Positions 1 through 8,895 are shown, counted from the stretch's first letter. The stretch is DNA of 32,516 nt from Arthrobacter celericrescens (GCF_003614925.1 NZ_QYLP01000077.1:1-32516), one strand, 5' to 3'. Notes: generated from the letters alone by a model not told the origin. Translations and numbers: made by a program.

Positions 1-333
1 GCCCACGCCGTCACCGGCGCCTACTGGAACGCCTGGAAAGCAGCGGGCTTCCAACCCGCCATCGGCTACCCCACGTCCAGGGTGATGTGCGGCCTTTACG
101 GCGGAGGTTGCTACCAGGCTTTCAGCAAGGGCAACGTCTATTGGACGTCGGCAACCGGAGCACACGCGGTCACCGAACCGTACCGGGACGCGTGGCGCCA
201 GGCTGGCTGGCAGATGGGCAAGCTGGGCTATCCGAAGGCGGCAGCCGTTTCGTACCTTGGATACCGCACGGTTGCCTTCCAGGGCGGCAGCATGGTCTGG
301 ACCTCCGCTGGAGTTTCGGTGAACTATTCCTGA
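1..333 (+). CDS. LGFP-repeat cell-wall protein, C-terminal part (5' end outside window)
   Basis: The frame is open from the first base to a TGA at 331-333, so about 110 residues of the C-terminus are present and the start lies upstream of the window. The translation shows successive LGFP-type units: IGYPTS, then YWTSATGAHAV, then LGYPKAA, ending FQGGSMVWTSAGVSV. LGFP repeats (about 50 residues each, with LG[FY]P and G-x-x-x-x-F-x-x-G-x-I/V-[YW]-x-[ST] signatures) are known from actinobacterial extracellular proteins and are thought to bind the cell wall; they are often attached to hydrolase or peptidase domains. The catalytic or other domain of this protein is not visible here. It is convergent with the next gene, and the two stop codons overlap by 10 bp. 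The repeat identity is fairly secure; the role of the whole protein is unknown. Confidence 0.85.
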   Translation, partial: AHAVTGAYWNAWKAAGFQPAIGYPTSRVMCGLYGGGCYQAFSKGNVYWTSATGAHAVTEPYRDAWRQAGWQMGKLGYPKAAAVSYLGYRTVAFQGGSMVWTSAGVSVNYS

Positions 334-1592
334 TGCGCCCGGCCGGCGCCAGCGGCCGGGTCGCCATCCCTTTTGAGGCGGCTGTTCCTTGGGAGGCGGC
401 GCTGGATGACCAGCGCCAGGAATCCGATCCCGACGGCGACGCCCACCCAGAGGCTGGACCCAAGCCGGTCCGACTGTTTGTAGACAGGGTGCGCGATGAC
501 GCTGAGGATCCCGTAGATGGACAGCCCTACGGCTGCCCATCCGGCCAGGGGAAGGATCCCCCGGCGCTTGGCGAGCACCATGCCCACCACCGCTGCGATA
601 AAGACCACAAGGTAGGCGGCGTTGGCCGGCAGCGCCGCCAGGAACGACACGGCGAATTCACCTTCCAACGCGAGCAGGCGCTGCAGCGGATCGTCCACCG
701 GGGGGAACCTGAAGTGGTCGGTGAAGGTGTCCTGGAGGCTGTGCTGGAGGCCGGGCAGGCCAAACAGAGTATTAATGAGGACGCTGGCCCCGGCGAACAG
801 GGCAGAGACCACTGCCGCCGCCCTGAGTTGCGGCCGGCTCCGGTAGTCCTTGAACAGGAGCAGCGAGATGCACAGGCCGAGGAAGCTCACGCAAAGCAGC
901 ATCGTGGACGAGTACTTGAAGAAGAACACCATCCCCAGGCCCACCGCCATCAGCACCACACCCCGCTTCCGCACACCGTTCATCAGGTGAGCCAGGCCGA
1001 TTGCCATGACGAGGGAAGACAACAGGGTGGGCGCCTCCGCGAGCAGGGCGATGCCGTGGGGCAGGCTCACCGGAAGGAGGTAGAAGGCCACCTGGGCAAC
1101 CGCGGCCGGCAGCAGCGGAAGCCTGGCGAGGTAAGCAAGCCTGGCAAGCAGCAGGCCTGCGGCCGCCGTCGACAGGACGGCGACAACCCACAAACCGGTC
1201 CGGTCGCCGAACAGGTTCATCAGGGGCAAGGAGATCAGCGGATAGCCGATCCGGGGGCTGAAGATCTCCTGGTACTGCGGATTCCTGTCGATGTAGCCGA
1301 TCACCGGGCCGCGCCCGGCCATGGTCGTGGTCAGGCAGTTTTCAACCGTCCCGGCATAGGGGATGGACGGGTTCTCGCAGAATTCCAGGTAGGCCGTTTC
1401 CCAGGCTTCATCCGGCGACGCGCCCTCAAGTTCGTGGGCAATCCGTATGTACTGGACGGTGTCGCCCCAGACCACTCCCGGACCCATGGCCAAAGCTGCC
1501 GCGGCAAAGATCACGGCGGCCACAACGTGGACCCAGGCGTGCCGGACCCGCGTTGGCCGGGTTCCCGCTTTCCGGCCGGCAATAGGTGACAC
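324..1592 (-). CDS. Polytopic membrane protein, GT-C glycosyltransferase-like
   Basis: This 422-residue protein has a short basic N-terminus, a first membrane segment at about residues 20-40, then a long extracytoplasmic loop and about nine further hydrophobic segments. Just after helix 1 is VWGDTVQYI (residues 41-49), an acidic residue in the first outer loop followed by Tyr. This is the usual position of the catalytic acid in GT-C enzymes (PMT/ArnT/Alg-like) that use polyprenyl-phosphate sugars. The loop with CENPSIPYAGTVENC holds two Cys that could form a disulfide. The GTG start at 1592 is supported by GAGGAA six bases upstream. It lies 221 bp after the acyltransferase gene in the same direction, so it may be the last gene of the nonulosonate operon or a separate unit. 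Family membership is an inference from topology; substrate unknown. An O-antigen-polymerase-like role is a less likely alternative. Confidence 0.6.
   Translation of the reverse strand: MSPIAGRKAGTRPTRVRHAWVHVVAAVIFAAAALAMGPGVVWGDTVQYIRIAHELEGASPDEAWETAYLEFCENPSIPYAGTVENCLTTTMAGRGPVIGYIDRNPQYQEIFSPRIGYPLISLPLMNLFGDRTGLWVVAVLSTAAAGLLLARLAYLARLPLLPAAVAQVAFYLLPVSLPHGIALLAEAPTLLSSLVMAIGLAHLMNGVRKRGVVLMAVGLGMVFFFKYSSTMLLCVSFLGLCISLLLFKDYRSRPQLRAAAVVSALFAGASVLINTLFGLPGLQHSLQDTFTDHFRFPPVDDPLQRLLALEGEFAVSFLAALPANAAYLVVFIAAVVGMVLAKRRGILPLAGWAAVGLSIYGILSVIAHPVYKQSDRLGSSLWVGVAVGIGFLALVIQRRLPRNSRLKRDGDPAAGAGRAHQE
338..360 (+). terminator. Possible hairpin terminator after the LGFP gene
   Basis: An 8-bp perfect inverted repeat, CCCGGCCG / CGGCCGGG, with a 7-nt loop begins five bases after the LGFP stop codon. 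There is no T-run after it. It also lies within the last codons of the convergent gene, so the GC-rich symmetry may be coding coincidence. Confidence 0.3.
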
Positions 1593-1813
1593 CCGTGGTT
1601 CCTCGCTTCACTGCCCCCTCGCCACGAGACAGCCGTTTTCCGCTCGTCGGAAAGGGCCGGTGGCAATCAGTGAAGACCGGTCCGGGACGCTGCGAACACA
1701 GCCTGCGGGCGGGAATCCACCGGATCGAGTTTAGCGCAGCAACGCCGGCCCGCCGGACGCGTGTGCGGCGCAGGGACAGCGCCGGGAACAGGTCCCCGGG
1801 GGGCTTCCGCCGC

Positions 1814-3052
1814 TCAGGGTTTCGCGTCCTCCAGGTCGTGCTTGCGCTCCGCTGTCCCGGCCGGGGCGGACGCGACGGCGGCCGGACGCAGCAGGACGCC
1901 CTTGAGCCACTTTCCGACCTTGTGGAAGTGCCGCTCCACCATCAGGTAGAACACGTAGGCAATCACGTTGCTGGCAACGATCGAAAGGGCGATGAGTTGC
2001 CAGGCCGGCAGGACCCCATGCAGGAAGTACCAGACGTAGGAGACCACCGAGAAATGGAGGAGGTACAGGGAGTAGCTGTAGCTCGAAAGGAAGAGGCTGA
2101 ACGACTTGAACCCGCGCGCGAACCGCTGCTGGAAGGCCCCGGGCACCCGCCCTGCCGCGGACCGTTTGGCGGCGATGCCGTCGATCAGGAAGTACAGATG
2201 GCAGAACGCCACGGAGGCCGGGAGGATGGTGGCCGCGGAGTGCAGGTTCTGGCGGTTGTAGTACAGTCCCACCAGGAATGCCGCCGTCCCCAGGACCACC
2301 AGCCACGCGTGGAAGGAACGCGGAAGCCTGGCAACCCGGCTGGCCGCCAGGGCGTAAAGCATACCGATGATCCAGGCGAGGGACTCGTAACTCCCCCGGG
2401 CCATGTAACCCACGGGCACGGCGATGGCGAAGATCAGCAGCAGGGCGCTGCCGAAGCCGAGTTTCGTTCTCCGCAGGGCCACGAACGCCAACAGGCCGAA
2501 AGCAACGTAGATCCACCATTCGGCCACCACCGACCACAACGGGGCACCGCTGCCCACAGGTCCCGCATTGATCCAGGGCACCCCGAGCCGGGGGCCGAAC
2601 TCCTGCAGGAGCGGATGGTTGAACAGCATGGTGAAGCCGCCGGCTATCGCCTGCGGGCTCAGGTCCACGCCGTCGAAGGGAAGCCTGATGGTCCCCCGGA
2701 ACACCAGGAAGTCGCAGGCGATGATCAACGCCAGCGCCGGGAAGAGCGGATAGACCACCCGTGCCACCCGGTCGAGCAGATAGGAGCCGAAGGTGAATTC
2801 CGGGCGGTCTCGCTTCTTCAGCACCGCACTGGTGATCAGGTACCCCGACAGCACGAAGAAGATGATCACGGCGAACGACTGCATGTAGAAGACGCGGTGT
2901 CCGGGAACCATGAAGATACCCGGCAGGAAGATGTTCAGCCCGTGGCCCAGCACGACGGCCTGCGCCGAAATTCCGCGGGCGAAGTCGAAGAAGACGATGG
3001 GCTGGCCCGCCTTGGCAGGGGCCTCTTCGGAAGTTTTCACAGTCTCAGTCAA
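1814..3052 (-). CDS. Acyltransferase 3 (OafA/NodX-type) membrane protein
   Basis: A 412-residue protein of the acyltransferase-3 family, integral membrane enzymes that transfer acetyl or other acyl groups to sugars of surface polysaccharides. The N-terminal signature FDFARGISAQAVVLGHGLN (residues 22-40) carries the conserved Arg and the His (H37) of the R-x(10)-H motif. A later YLITSAVLKKR segment and about ten hydrophobic helices fit the family, and the length is normal for the membrane domain alone, with no SGNH extension. The start is TTG at 3052, overlapping the flippase stop by 8 bp, with GAAAGG seven bases upstream. The coupling places it in the nonulosonate operon, so O-acylation of that glycan is the likely role. 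Substrate and acyl group cannot be read from the sequence. Confidence 0.85.
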   Translation of the reverse strand: MTETVKTSEEAPAKAGQPIVFFDFARGISAQAVVLGHGLNIFLPGIFMVPGHRVFYMQSFAVIIFFVLSGYLITSAVLKKRDRPEFTFGSYLLDRVARVVYPLFPALALIIACDFLVFRGTIRLPFDGVDLSPQAIAGGFTMLFNHPLLQEFGPRLGVPWINAGPVGSGAPLWSVVAEWWIYVAFGLLAFVALRRTKLGFGSALLLIFAIAVPVGYMARGSYESLAWIIGMLYALAASRVARLPRSFHAWLVVLGTAAFLVGLYYNRQNLHSAATILPASVAFCHLYFLIDGIAAKRSAAGRVPGAFQQRFARGFKSFSLFLSSYSYSLYLLHFSVVSYVWYFLHGVLPAWQLIALSIVASNVIAYVFYLMVERHFHKVGKWLKGVLLRPAAVASAPAGTAERKHDLEDAKP

Positions 3053-4493
3053 CGTGGGCCCTTTCTGGCTTCACACGGGCGCCGCCGGGGCGTTTCAGCC
3101 TGGCACGCCACAGCGCGGCTCCCGCGGGAACCGCGACGGCGACCGCGGCGACCGTGATGAGGCCGGTGGTGAGGTTCGTGGGCAGGAGCATGAGGAATCC
3201 CGTGTATGCGACGGCCACTATGCAGCACAACGCATACCTTCCCGGCGCCCAGCCGCCGGTGGCACGCTTCCGGGCGACCACGAAATAGGCAAGGCCAAGC
3301 AACAGGAACGACGCCGACGACACTGCGGCCACACCGACGAGGTTCCCCGTCGACGCGGGCCAGAAAACGATGGCCGCGGAAACCAGCAGGACGGACGGGG
3401 TGACTACTGACAGCCACCAGGTGGCATTGTCCGCGAAGAGCAGCGTGGAGGCGTTGAGGTACAGGACGTACCCCATCGCGGCGAGCGGCATGAGCTGGGC
3501 GACGGGGACGAGGCTCTCCTTGCCGCCTGCCATTATGTGGACGACGAGGTTTGCCCCTGCCGCGGCGACGACCACGATGGCCAGGCCGGCAAAGCTTGCC
3601 GTGCTCATCGTGGAGCGCATGCGCGCCACCCGGTCCTGGCCGCGCACGGACATCAGCGCGGGAACCCACGCGTTGTTGAGGGCACCGAGCAGGGTGACGG
3701 TCCCCAGGATGAAAACCTGGACCTTGCCATAGTCACCCGAAACACCGTTGGCCGCCACCGCCGCGAGGAGGAACGGCGCCCCCTGGGTGAGGAGCATGAG
3801 CGCGCCGGTGTGCGGCAGCACCGGGCCGCCGACGGCGATCGCCTCGCGCAGCGCCCCCTTGTGGGAGAGCGGCATGGCCGGTGGGGCAACGAGCAGCGAC
3901 AGCACCGCGCTCAACAGAACAAGGACACCGTAGCCCGCCATGAAGATCACGGCTTCCGCCCCGAACAGCAGCATGGCGAGCAGTCCGCCGATGTACGCGG
4001 CCATGGACGAGCACAGGCTGAGCGCCACGAACATGACAGGGCGTCCCTGTGCGCGCAGGATTGCCTGGGCGGCCAGGACGGATGCCTGCAGTCCCATGGC
4101 CAGCAGGGCAATGGCAAAGCTGGGGGTGCCCCTGCCGCCTGTGGCCAGGGCGTAGATTCCGGCGCCCGCCAAGCCCAGCAGCAGCCCGCCGATACTGAGG
4201 AATCCGCTGATGGCCCGGGCCTTGGAGTGTCCGCCCGGTTCGAACCAGGCCTTCGTGATGGCCAGCGGCAATCCCGCGGAGGCAAGCACCACCCCGACCT
4301 GGATCACCGAAACGGACAGGAAGAGTTCCTGCCACTTGCTGTCGCTGTTGAGCAAGTGCAGGGCAAACGGCTGCACGATGAAGATGCCGAGGCCCTGCAT
4401 GAGGGCCCCGGCGAGGTACAGAAGCGAGTTCCGCCCGGTGTTGCTCACGGCGCCCGAGGCGGCTGGACCGCCGTCGGGCGCTGCGTTACTCAC
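3045..4493 (-). CDS. Wzx/MATE-like polysaccharide flippase (MOP superfamily)
   Basis: A 482-residue protein with about 12-14 hydrophobic helices, starting with NTGRNSLLYLAGALMQGLGIF and containing ALHLLNSDSKWQELFLSVSVIQVGVVLASAGLPLAITKAWFE. This is typical of MOP-superfamily (RfbX/PST/MviN-like) exporters that flip lipid-linked sugars across the membrane. I chose the GTG at 4493 because it gives an 8-bp overlap with the legC stop, the same coupling style as the neighbouring genes. A GTG at 4448 is a reasonable alternative, since the first 15 residues are low-complexity. Placement in the middle of the nonulosonate operon suggests that it flips the lipid-linked, nonulosonate-containing repeat. 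No Wzy polymerase is visible in the window. Confidence 0.8.
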   Translation of the reverse strand: MSNAAPDGGPAASGAVSNTGRNSLLYLAGALMQGLGIFIVQPFALHLLNSDSKWQELFLSVSVIQVGVVLASAGLPLAITKAWFEPGGHSKARAISGFLSIGGLLLGLAGAGIYALATGGRGTPSFAIALLAMGLQASVLAAQAILRAQGRPVMFVALSLCSSMAAYIGGLLAMLLFGAEAVIFMAGYGVLVLLSAVLSLLVAPPAMPLSHKGALREAIAVGGPVLPHTGALMLLTQGAPFLLAAVAANGVSGDYGKVQVFILGTVTLLGALNNAWVPALMSVRGQDRVARMRSTMSTASFAGLAIVVVAAAGANLVVHIMAGGKESLVPVAQLMPLAAMGYVLYLNASTLLFADNATWWLSVVTPSVLLVSAAIVFWPASTGNLVGVAAVSSASFLLLGLAYFVVARKRATGGWAPGRYALCCIVAVAYTGFLMLLPTNLTTGLITVAAVAVAVPAGAALWRARLKRPGGARVKPERAHVD

Positions 4494-5637
4494 CGCTGAC
4501 GGCAAGCCACTCGAGGACACGGTCGATGACCCGCTGCTGGTCAACAGGCGTGAGGTCAGTGGAGCATGGCAGGGACAGGCCGCGTGCGAAGAGGTCTTCG
4601 CCGACGCTGCCGCCCACACGCGCTTCGTCCTTCAAGGGCGGCTGCATGTGCAGGGGCCGCCACAGCGAACGCGACTCGATGTTGGCCTCGGCGAGGAAGT
4701 CCTGGAGTTCGTCGCGTGCGCCGGCACCGCGGGATGCGGGAACCTGGACCGAGTAGAGCCAGTAGGTGGACTCCTGGCCGTCCAGGTCCGGAGGGGTCTG
4801 GATTTCGGTGTCCGCGAAGGCCTCGTTGTAGCGCTTCGCGATGGCACGCTTGGCTGCGACGAAGCCGTCGAGGCGTTCGAGCTGGGCGACGCCGAGGGCT
4901 GCCGCGATGTTCGTCAGCCGGTAGTTGAAGCCGATTTCGTCGTGCAGGTAGCCGCGGTCCGGCTGGCGCGCCTGGGTCGAGAGGTGCTTGGCGCGGCGCG
5001 CCAGGTCCTCGTCGTTGGTGGTGAACATGCCGCCGCCGCCGGTGGTCATGATCTTGTTCCCGTTGAAGGAGAACGCGCCCATGTCACCGACGGTGCCGAC
5101 TTGGCGGCCCGCCAGCGGGCCGGATGTCCAGGTGGCGCCCAGTGCCTCGGCGGCGTCCTCGATGACGAGGATGCCGTATTCCTGCGCGAGCTCGACGGCG
5201 GCAGCCGCGTCCGCGGGCTGGCCGAGGATGTGCACGATCTCGATGGCCTTGGGAAGCTTCTCCCCCGCGGCCTTCCGGCGCTCAAGTTCGACGCGCAGTT
5301 TCGGCACGTCCATGCACCAGGACTCAGGATCCGAATCCACCAGCAGCAGTTCGGCGAACTGGTAGGACGCGGCATTGGAGCTGGCCATGAACGTGAAGTC
5401 GGACACTGCCACCATGTCGCCGGGCTGGATGTCGGCCAGGCGCATGGCGATGTGCAGGGCCGCCGTCCCGGAGGCGCAGGCTACGGCGTACTTGGCCCCG
5501 ACGTACTCCGCGAAGCGCTTCTCGAAATCGGTGACGAAATGCCCGACCGAGGACACGAAGCCGCTGCTGATGGCTTCGTTCATCAGCGTTGCTTCGCGTT
5601 CGCCGATATTCGGGATGGCTAGGGGAACTCGCGACAC
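4486..5637 (-). CDS. legC: DegT/DnrJ/EryC1-family PLP sugar aminotransferase, LegC-like
   Basis: This 383-residue protein is of normal length for the DegT/DnrJ/EryC1/StrS family. Visible features are ACASGTAALHIAM (residues 53-65), VSDFTFMASSNA, the PLP-contact EDAAEALGA (160-168), and FSFNGNKIMTTGGGGMF with the Schiff-base lysine at K195. In the legionaminate pathway LegC adds the 4-amino group to the 4-keto-6-deoxy intermediate made by LegB, the gene immediately upstream. The GTG at 5637 is chosen because GAAAGG (5644-5649) sits six bases upstream, and because the longer open frame would run into legB. The gap to legB is 19 bp, and the flippase overlaps its end. The fold and chemistry are secure. 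The LegC assignment rests on the neighbours; a PseC- or PglE-like role is the alternative. Confidence 0.88.
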   Translation of the reverse strand: MSRVPLAIPNIGEREATLMNEAISSGFVSSVGHFVTDFEKRFAEYVGAKYAVACASGTAALHIAMRLADIQPGDMVAVSDFTFMASSNAASYQFAELLLVDSDPESWCMDVPKLRVELERRKAAGEKLPKAIEIVHILGQPADAAAAVELAQEYGILVIEDAAEALGATWTSGPLAGRQVGTVGDMGAFSFNGNKIMTTGGGGMFTTNDEDLARRAKHLSTQARQPDRGYLHDEIGFNYRLTNIAAALGVAQLERLDGFVAAKRAIAKRYNEAFADTEIQTPPDLDGQESTYWLYSVQVPASRGAGARDELQDFLAEANIESRSLWRPLHMQPPLKDEARVGGSVGEDLFARGLSLPCSTDLTPVDQQRVIDRVLEWLAVSGE

Positions 5638-5643
5638 GGTTTG

Positions 5644-5649
5644 CCTTTC
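5644..5649 (-). promoter_or_regulatory. Ribosome binding site that fixes the legC start
   Basis: On the minus strand GAAAGG ends six bases before the GTG at 5637. It lies in the 19-bp gap after the legB stop and supports this start over the longer in-frame extension back to 5745. Confidence 0.6.
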
Positions 5650-5656
5650 TGGCGGT

Positions 5657-6664
5657 TCAGCGGGCGTACTTGGCTGCGGCAGCGGCGTCGACGCCACGGG
5701 CCTCGATCCATTCGGCGGTGCGGCGCAGGCCTTCTTCGAGGCCAACCTGCGGGGCCCAGCCGAGCTCAGCGAGGGCCTGCGAGGGGTCGGATAGCAGGTG
5801 CATCACTTCGCTGGCTTCGGGACGGACCCGGATGTCCTCGGTGATGATCTCCGCGTTGGAGCCCGTCACCTTGGCGGCCATCTCGACGAGTTCGCCGATG
5901 CTGACGTCGTAGCCGGTGCCGAGCTGGATGACCTGGCCCTCCAGCGGGATCTGCGCGGTGGCGGCCTTGAAGAAGCCGTCTGCGGTGTCTTCGACGAAGG
6001 TGAAGTCGCGGCGCGGTGTCAGGGAGCCGAGGTGGATCTTTTCGGCACCGGCGATCATCTGCTGGAGCACAGTGGGGATTACGGCGCGGGCAGACTGGCG
6101 CGGACCGTAGGTGTTGAACGGGCGCAGCACAACCACGGGGGTCTGGAAGGAGCTGGCCCAGGCTTCGCACAGCTTGTCGGCGGCGATCTTCGTGGCGCTG
6201 TAGGGCGACTGGCCGCGGAGCTCGTTGTCGATGGTGATCGGAACGGTCTTCGGGGTGCCGTAGACCTCGGAAGTCGAAGTGTTGACCAGGCGCGGCACGT
6301 CGTGGCGGCGCACGCCTTCGAGGACGTTCAGGGTACCGACGACGTTGGTCTCCACGTAGGAGCGGGGCGCCTGGTAGGAGTACGGGATCGCGATCAGGGC
6401 GGCGAGATGCAGGACCACGTCGGAGCCCTTGACCAGGTCCGAGACGAACTCGGCGTCGCGGATGTCGCCGAGCTGGAGGTCGACGGCGTCGCGCTCTTCG
6501 GGGCTCAGGTCATCCAGCCAGCCGTAGGAGCCATTTGAGTTATAGACGCAGAGGGCGCGTACGTTCGCGCCTTCTGCGATCAGACGCTGCGTGACATGGC
6601 TGCCGATGAAGCCATCGGCGCCCGTGACAACCACTGTCTTGCCTTTGATGTCCTCGAAATTCAT
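5657..6664 (-). CDS. legB: NAD-dependent SDR sugar-nucleotide 4,6-dehydratase, LegB-like
   Basis: An extended short-chain dehydrogenase of 335 residues. It has the Rossmann motif TGADGFIGSH near the N-terminus, the STSEVYGT segment and the catalytic YSATK (YxxxK). LegB removes water from NDP-GlcNAc to give the 4-keto-6-deoxy sugar that LegC then aminates. The start is ambiguous: a GTG at 6673 overlaps the ptmE stop by 4 bp, while the ATG at 6664 has AAAGG twelve bases upstream. I give the ATG because MNF then the Rossmann strand is the usual LegB beginning. It lies between the nucleotidyltransferase and the aminotransferase, matching known legionaminate loci. As an isolated protein it could be read as another GalE/RmlB-type enzyme; context makes LegB the best call. 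Confidence 0.87.
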   Translation of the reverse strand: MNFEDIKGKTVVVTGADGFIGSHVTQRLIAEGANVRALCVYNSNGSYGWLDDLSPEERDAVDLQLGDIRDAEFVSDLVKGSDVVLHLAALIAIPYSYQAPRSYVETNVVGTLNVLEGVRRHDVPRLVNTSTSEVYGTPKTVPITIDNELRGQSPYSATKIAADKLCEAWASSFQTPVVVLRPFNTYGPRQSARAVIPTVLQQMIAGAEKIHLGSLTPRRDFTFVEDTADGFFKAATAQIPLEGQVIQLGTGYDVSIGELVEMAAKVTGSNAEIITEDIRVRPEASEVMHLLSDPSQALAELGWAPQVGLEEGLRRTAEWIEARGVDAAAAAKYAR

Positions 6665-6669
6665 GGTTA

Positions 6670-7728
6670 TCACTGGCCTTTCGCTGTTGCTAGGTCTTTG
6701 GGGGTGCCGACGTCGATCCAGTCCGAATCAATGGGCCAGGCGGCCACGGTCTTCGACTCATCGATGCAGGCTTTGACAAGGTCGGGCATGGAGTAGGGCT
6801 CCATGTACGGCACCATCGCCAGGGCTTCGGGAGACACCGCGTAGATTCCGGTGCTGATCTCGAACTCGACCGTCGGCTTTTCGACCACCGAGTTGATGGA
6901 GCGGTCCTCGGCGATGTCCAGGACCCCGAACGGTACCTGGTGGGTGTAGGGGCGGGCTGCGACGGTGACCGCGGCGCCCTTTGCCTCGTGGAAGGACAGC
7001 AGCTCGCTTGCCGAGTAGCGGACCATGAGGTCGGCGTTGGTGACGATGACCGCTTCGTTGATCTCCTTGACCTCGCGGTAAAGCAGGCCCAGCGCGCCGG
7101 CCGTGTTGAGCGGCTTCTCGGGGTCCTCGTGGAGGTACTTGATGCTGCAGCCAAGGCGGGAGCCGTCGCCGAGGTGGTCCATGATTTTCCCGGCGAGGTA
7201 GGCCACCGAGACGTAGATGCTGGTGATGCCGGATTCCACCAGGCCAAGGATGATCCACTCGATGATGGTGCGGTCCGCGACCGTCATGAGCGGCTTGGGG
7301 GTGTCCTTGGTCAGGGCTCCGAGGCGGGTGCCCTTGCCGCCGGCCATGATGACGGCCAGGTTCGTGAGGGGCTTCCTGCCGACAATGTCGGTGAGCGTAT
7401 GCAGCCCTACGAGCGTGCCGCCGTTGTCCACTACCGGAATCTCGCTGATCCGCAGGCTCCGCATCAGGTCGAGGACGGAGGCGCGCGTGGCATCCCGGCC
7501 CACTACGTGGGGGCTGGTGTTGGTGTATTCCAGGACCTTGGATTCCAGCTGCGCACCGCGCAGGAGGCCCCGCCGGATGTCGCCGTCGGTGAGGACACCG
7601 TGGAGCATTCCGTCGCTGTTGGTCACCAGGGCTATTGCGGACGCGCCACGGTCGATGGCTTCCAGAGCTTCCCGCACTGTGGCTTCGGGGCCGATGCAGA
7701 CCTTGCTCAGGGGGCCCTCAATAGTCAT
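6670..7728 (-). CDS. ptmE: CBS-domain nucleotidyltransferase, PtmE/LegX-like (GlcN-1-P guanylyltransferase)
   Basis: A 352-residue two-part protein. Residues ~5-118 form two CBS motifs (VLTDGDIRRGLLRG; ISEIPVVDNGGTLVGLHTLTD). Residues ~123-350 form a nucleotidyltransferase with MAGGKGTRLG (128-137), KPLMTV, a VTNADLMV metal/substrate motif and a terminal DWIDVGTPKD. The CBS plus NTP-transferase fusion is the architecture of Campylobacter PtmE, which makes GDP-glucosamine for the GDP-linked legionaminic acid route (work on C. jejuni by Schoenhofen and colleagues). Its presence argues for a GDP-sugar route here rather than the UDP route of pseudaminate or bacillosamine pathways, although nucleotide specificity cannot be read from the sequence. 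The ATG at 7728 overlaps the upstream stop by 4 bp (ATGA), and GGAG lies ten bases upstream. Confidence 0.86.
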   Translation of the reverse strand: MTIEGPLSKVCIGPEATVREALEAIDRGASAIALVTNSDGMLHGVLTDGDIRRGLLRGAQLESKVLEYTNTSPHVVGRDATRASVLDLMRSLRISEIPVVDNGGTLVGLHTLTDIVGRKPLTNLAVIMAGGKGTRLGALTKDTPKPLMTVADRTIIEWIILGLVESGITSIYVSVAYLAGKIMDHLGDGSRLGCSIKYLHEDPEKPLNTAGALGLLYREVKEINEAVIVTNADLMVRYSASELLSFHEAKGAAVTVAARPYTHQVPFGVLDIAEDRSINSVVEKPTVEFEISTGIYAVSPEALAMVPYMEPYSMPDLVKACIDESKTVAAWPIDSDWIDVGTPKDLATAKGQ

Positions 7729-8894
7729 AGATTCAGCTCTCCAGCGGTTACGTCAACAAATGTCTTGCTCAGCCCGGTCGCGGGACTTTCCACGACGACC
7801 TTTTCGATGAGCCCGGCAGCATGCGAATTCCCGTAAGGGTTGATCACATCGCGGCTCATTGCGCGGAACTCCGCGGTCAAAGCCTTTTCAATACTAGCGC
7901 GAATCTCCTGGCGGTCATCGCGGCAGTGTATGACGTTGGCGCCGTGCTCGCGCCCGCGCTGCCGGTCTCCGACGTTGACCACGGGCACTCCGAAGGTGGC
8001 GGCCTCCAGGATTCCCGACGAGGAATTCCCGACCAGGGCCTGCACCGTGGCCATCACCCGCGGGTACAACGGGCCCAGGCTCTCACGGATGACGACGCCG
8101 GGCAGGCCCTGCGACTCAAGGTCCTTCAGGACCGCGATGATGTCTTCCCGGCCGGCGTCGAAGCCCGGGTAGGTGAGGATGGCGGTGCCTGCCTGGCGGA
8201 TGCTTTCTTCAAAGACCTGCCGGGCCAGTTCACCCGCATTCCCCTGCATCTCCGCGGTCGGCGGGTGGTAGGTGACCATGACGAGCGGAAGCTCAAGCGG
8301 CACCCCGAACTCCGCTTCAAAAGCAGCCGCGTCCAGCGGCACGGGGTCGGCGAAGCGGTCAAGGCCGGGAGCCCCGGTCTGGTGGATCCGGTCCGCGGAC
8401 TCCCCCAGCTGCGCCACCCGGCGCGCGGCCTGGGCCGTGCTGACGCAGTGCTGGTCCGCGAGCTTGGTCACTGCGTGCCGGACGCGTTCGTCCAGGGCGC
8501 CTTCGGTCACTTCGCCGCCATGCAGGTGGACGAGGCGGATGCCGCTGATGATGAAGGGCGGAAGCACGTACAGCAGTTCCCAACGGTCACCAAGGACGAC
8601 GACGGCGTCCGGCGCGAGGTTGCCGGCAAGCCCGGCCATCCGGGCCGAGAGTTCTGCACCGGTACGCGTCTGGGTTTCCGCGGTCAGTTCCTCGAGGTAC
8701 AGCCCTTCTTCGTGGTGGGTGAATCCGCCGTCCGGGAGGCCGGCTTCGAGCAGCCGCGTGAATGCGGTTCCTTCCGGGAACCCGATCGCCGTCGCCACGT
8801 GGAGCTCGACAGCGTCATCCGCGGCAAGCGCGGTGAGCACCGGTCCCAGGGGAAAAAGGTCCGCTCGGGTCCCTACAAAAGCCAGGACCTTCAT
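7725..8894 (-). CDS. legG: Hydrolysing NDP-sugar 2-epimerase, LegG/NeuC-like
   Basis: A 389-residue GT-B-fold epimerase of the WecB/NeuC family. It opens MKVLAFVGTRADLFPLGPV, has VVVLGDRWE (98-106) and the conserved HLHGGEVTEGALDE (123-136), and near the C-terminus GNSSSGILEA and VVNVGDRQRGREHG. All are standard NeuC/LegG landmarks. LegG hydrolyses the NDP bond while inverting C2, giving the free hexose (2,4-diacetamido-2,4,6-trideoxymannose in the legionaminate pathway) that the NeuB-like synthase condenses with PEP. The ATG at 8894 is chosen because it leaves a 1-bp gap to the synthase stop and begins exactly at the family N-terminus. The upstream ATG at 8927 would add 11 unrelated residues. 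Confidence 0.9.
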   Translation of the reverse strand: MKVLAFVGTRADLFPLGPVLTALAADDAVELHVATAIGFPEGTAFTRLLEAGLPDGGFTHHEEGLYLEELTAETQTRTGAELSARMAGLAGNLAPDAVVVLGDRWELLYVLPPFIISGIRLVHLHGGEVTEGALDERVRHAVTKLADQHCVSTAQAARRVAQLGESADRIHQTGAPGLDRFADPVPLDAAAFEAEFGVPLELPLVMVTYHPPTAEMQGNAGELARQVFEESIRQAGTAILTYPGFDAGREDIIAVLKDLESQGLPGVVIRESLGPLYPRVMATVQALVGNSSSGILEAATFGVPVVNVGDRQRGREHGANVIHCRDDRQEIRASIEKALTAEFRAMSRDVINPYGNSHAAGLIEKVVVESPATGLSKTFVDVTAGELNL

Positions 8895-8895
8895 G

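Noticed and set aside
87..1589. Long rightward open frame of 500 codons
   Set aside because: It lies antisense to the GT-C-like membrane protein, its translation is rich in Arg, Gln, Gly and His with no domain, and long antisense frames are usual in GC-rich DNA.
1593..1813. Gap between the acyltransferase and GT-C-like genes examined for a hidden gene or terminator
   Set aside because: Only weak GC-rich inverted repeats without T-runs and no coding frame with recognisable content were found.
1586..3157. Rightward open frame of 523 codons opposite the acyltransferase
   Set aside because: Antisense shadow of a clear acyltransferase-3 gene; low-complexity composition and no motif.
5638..5745. 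Longer N-terminus for the LegC-like aminotransferase
   Set aside because: The extra 36 residues overlap the legB C-terminus and are Pro/Ala-rich; a ribosome site precedes the GTG at 5637.
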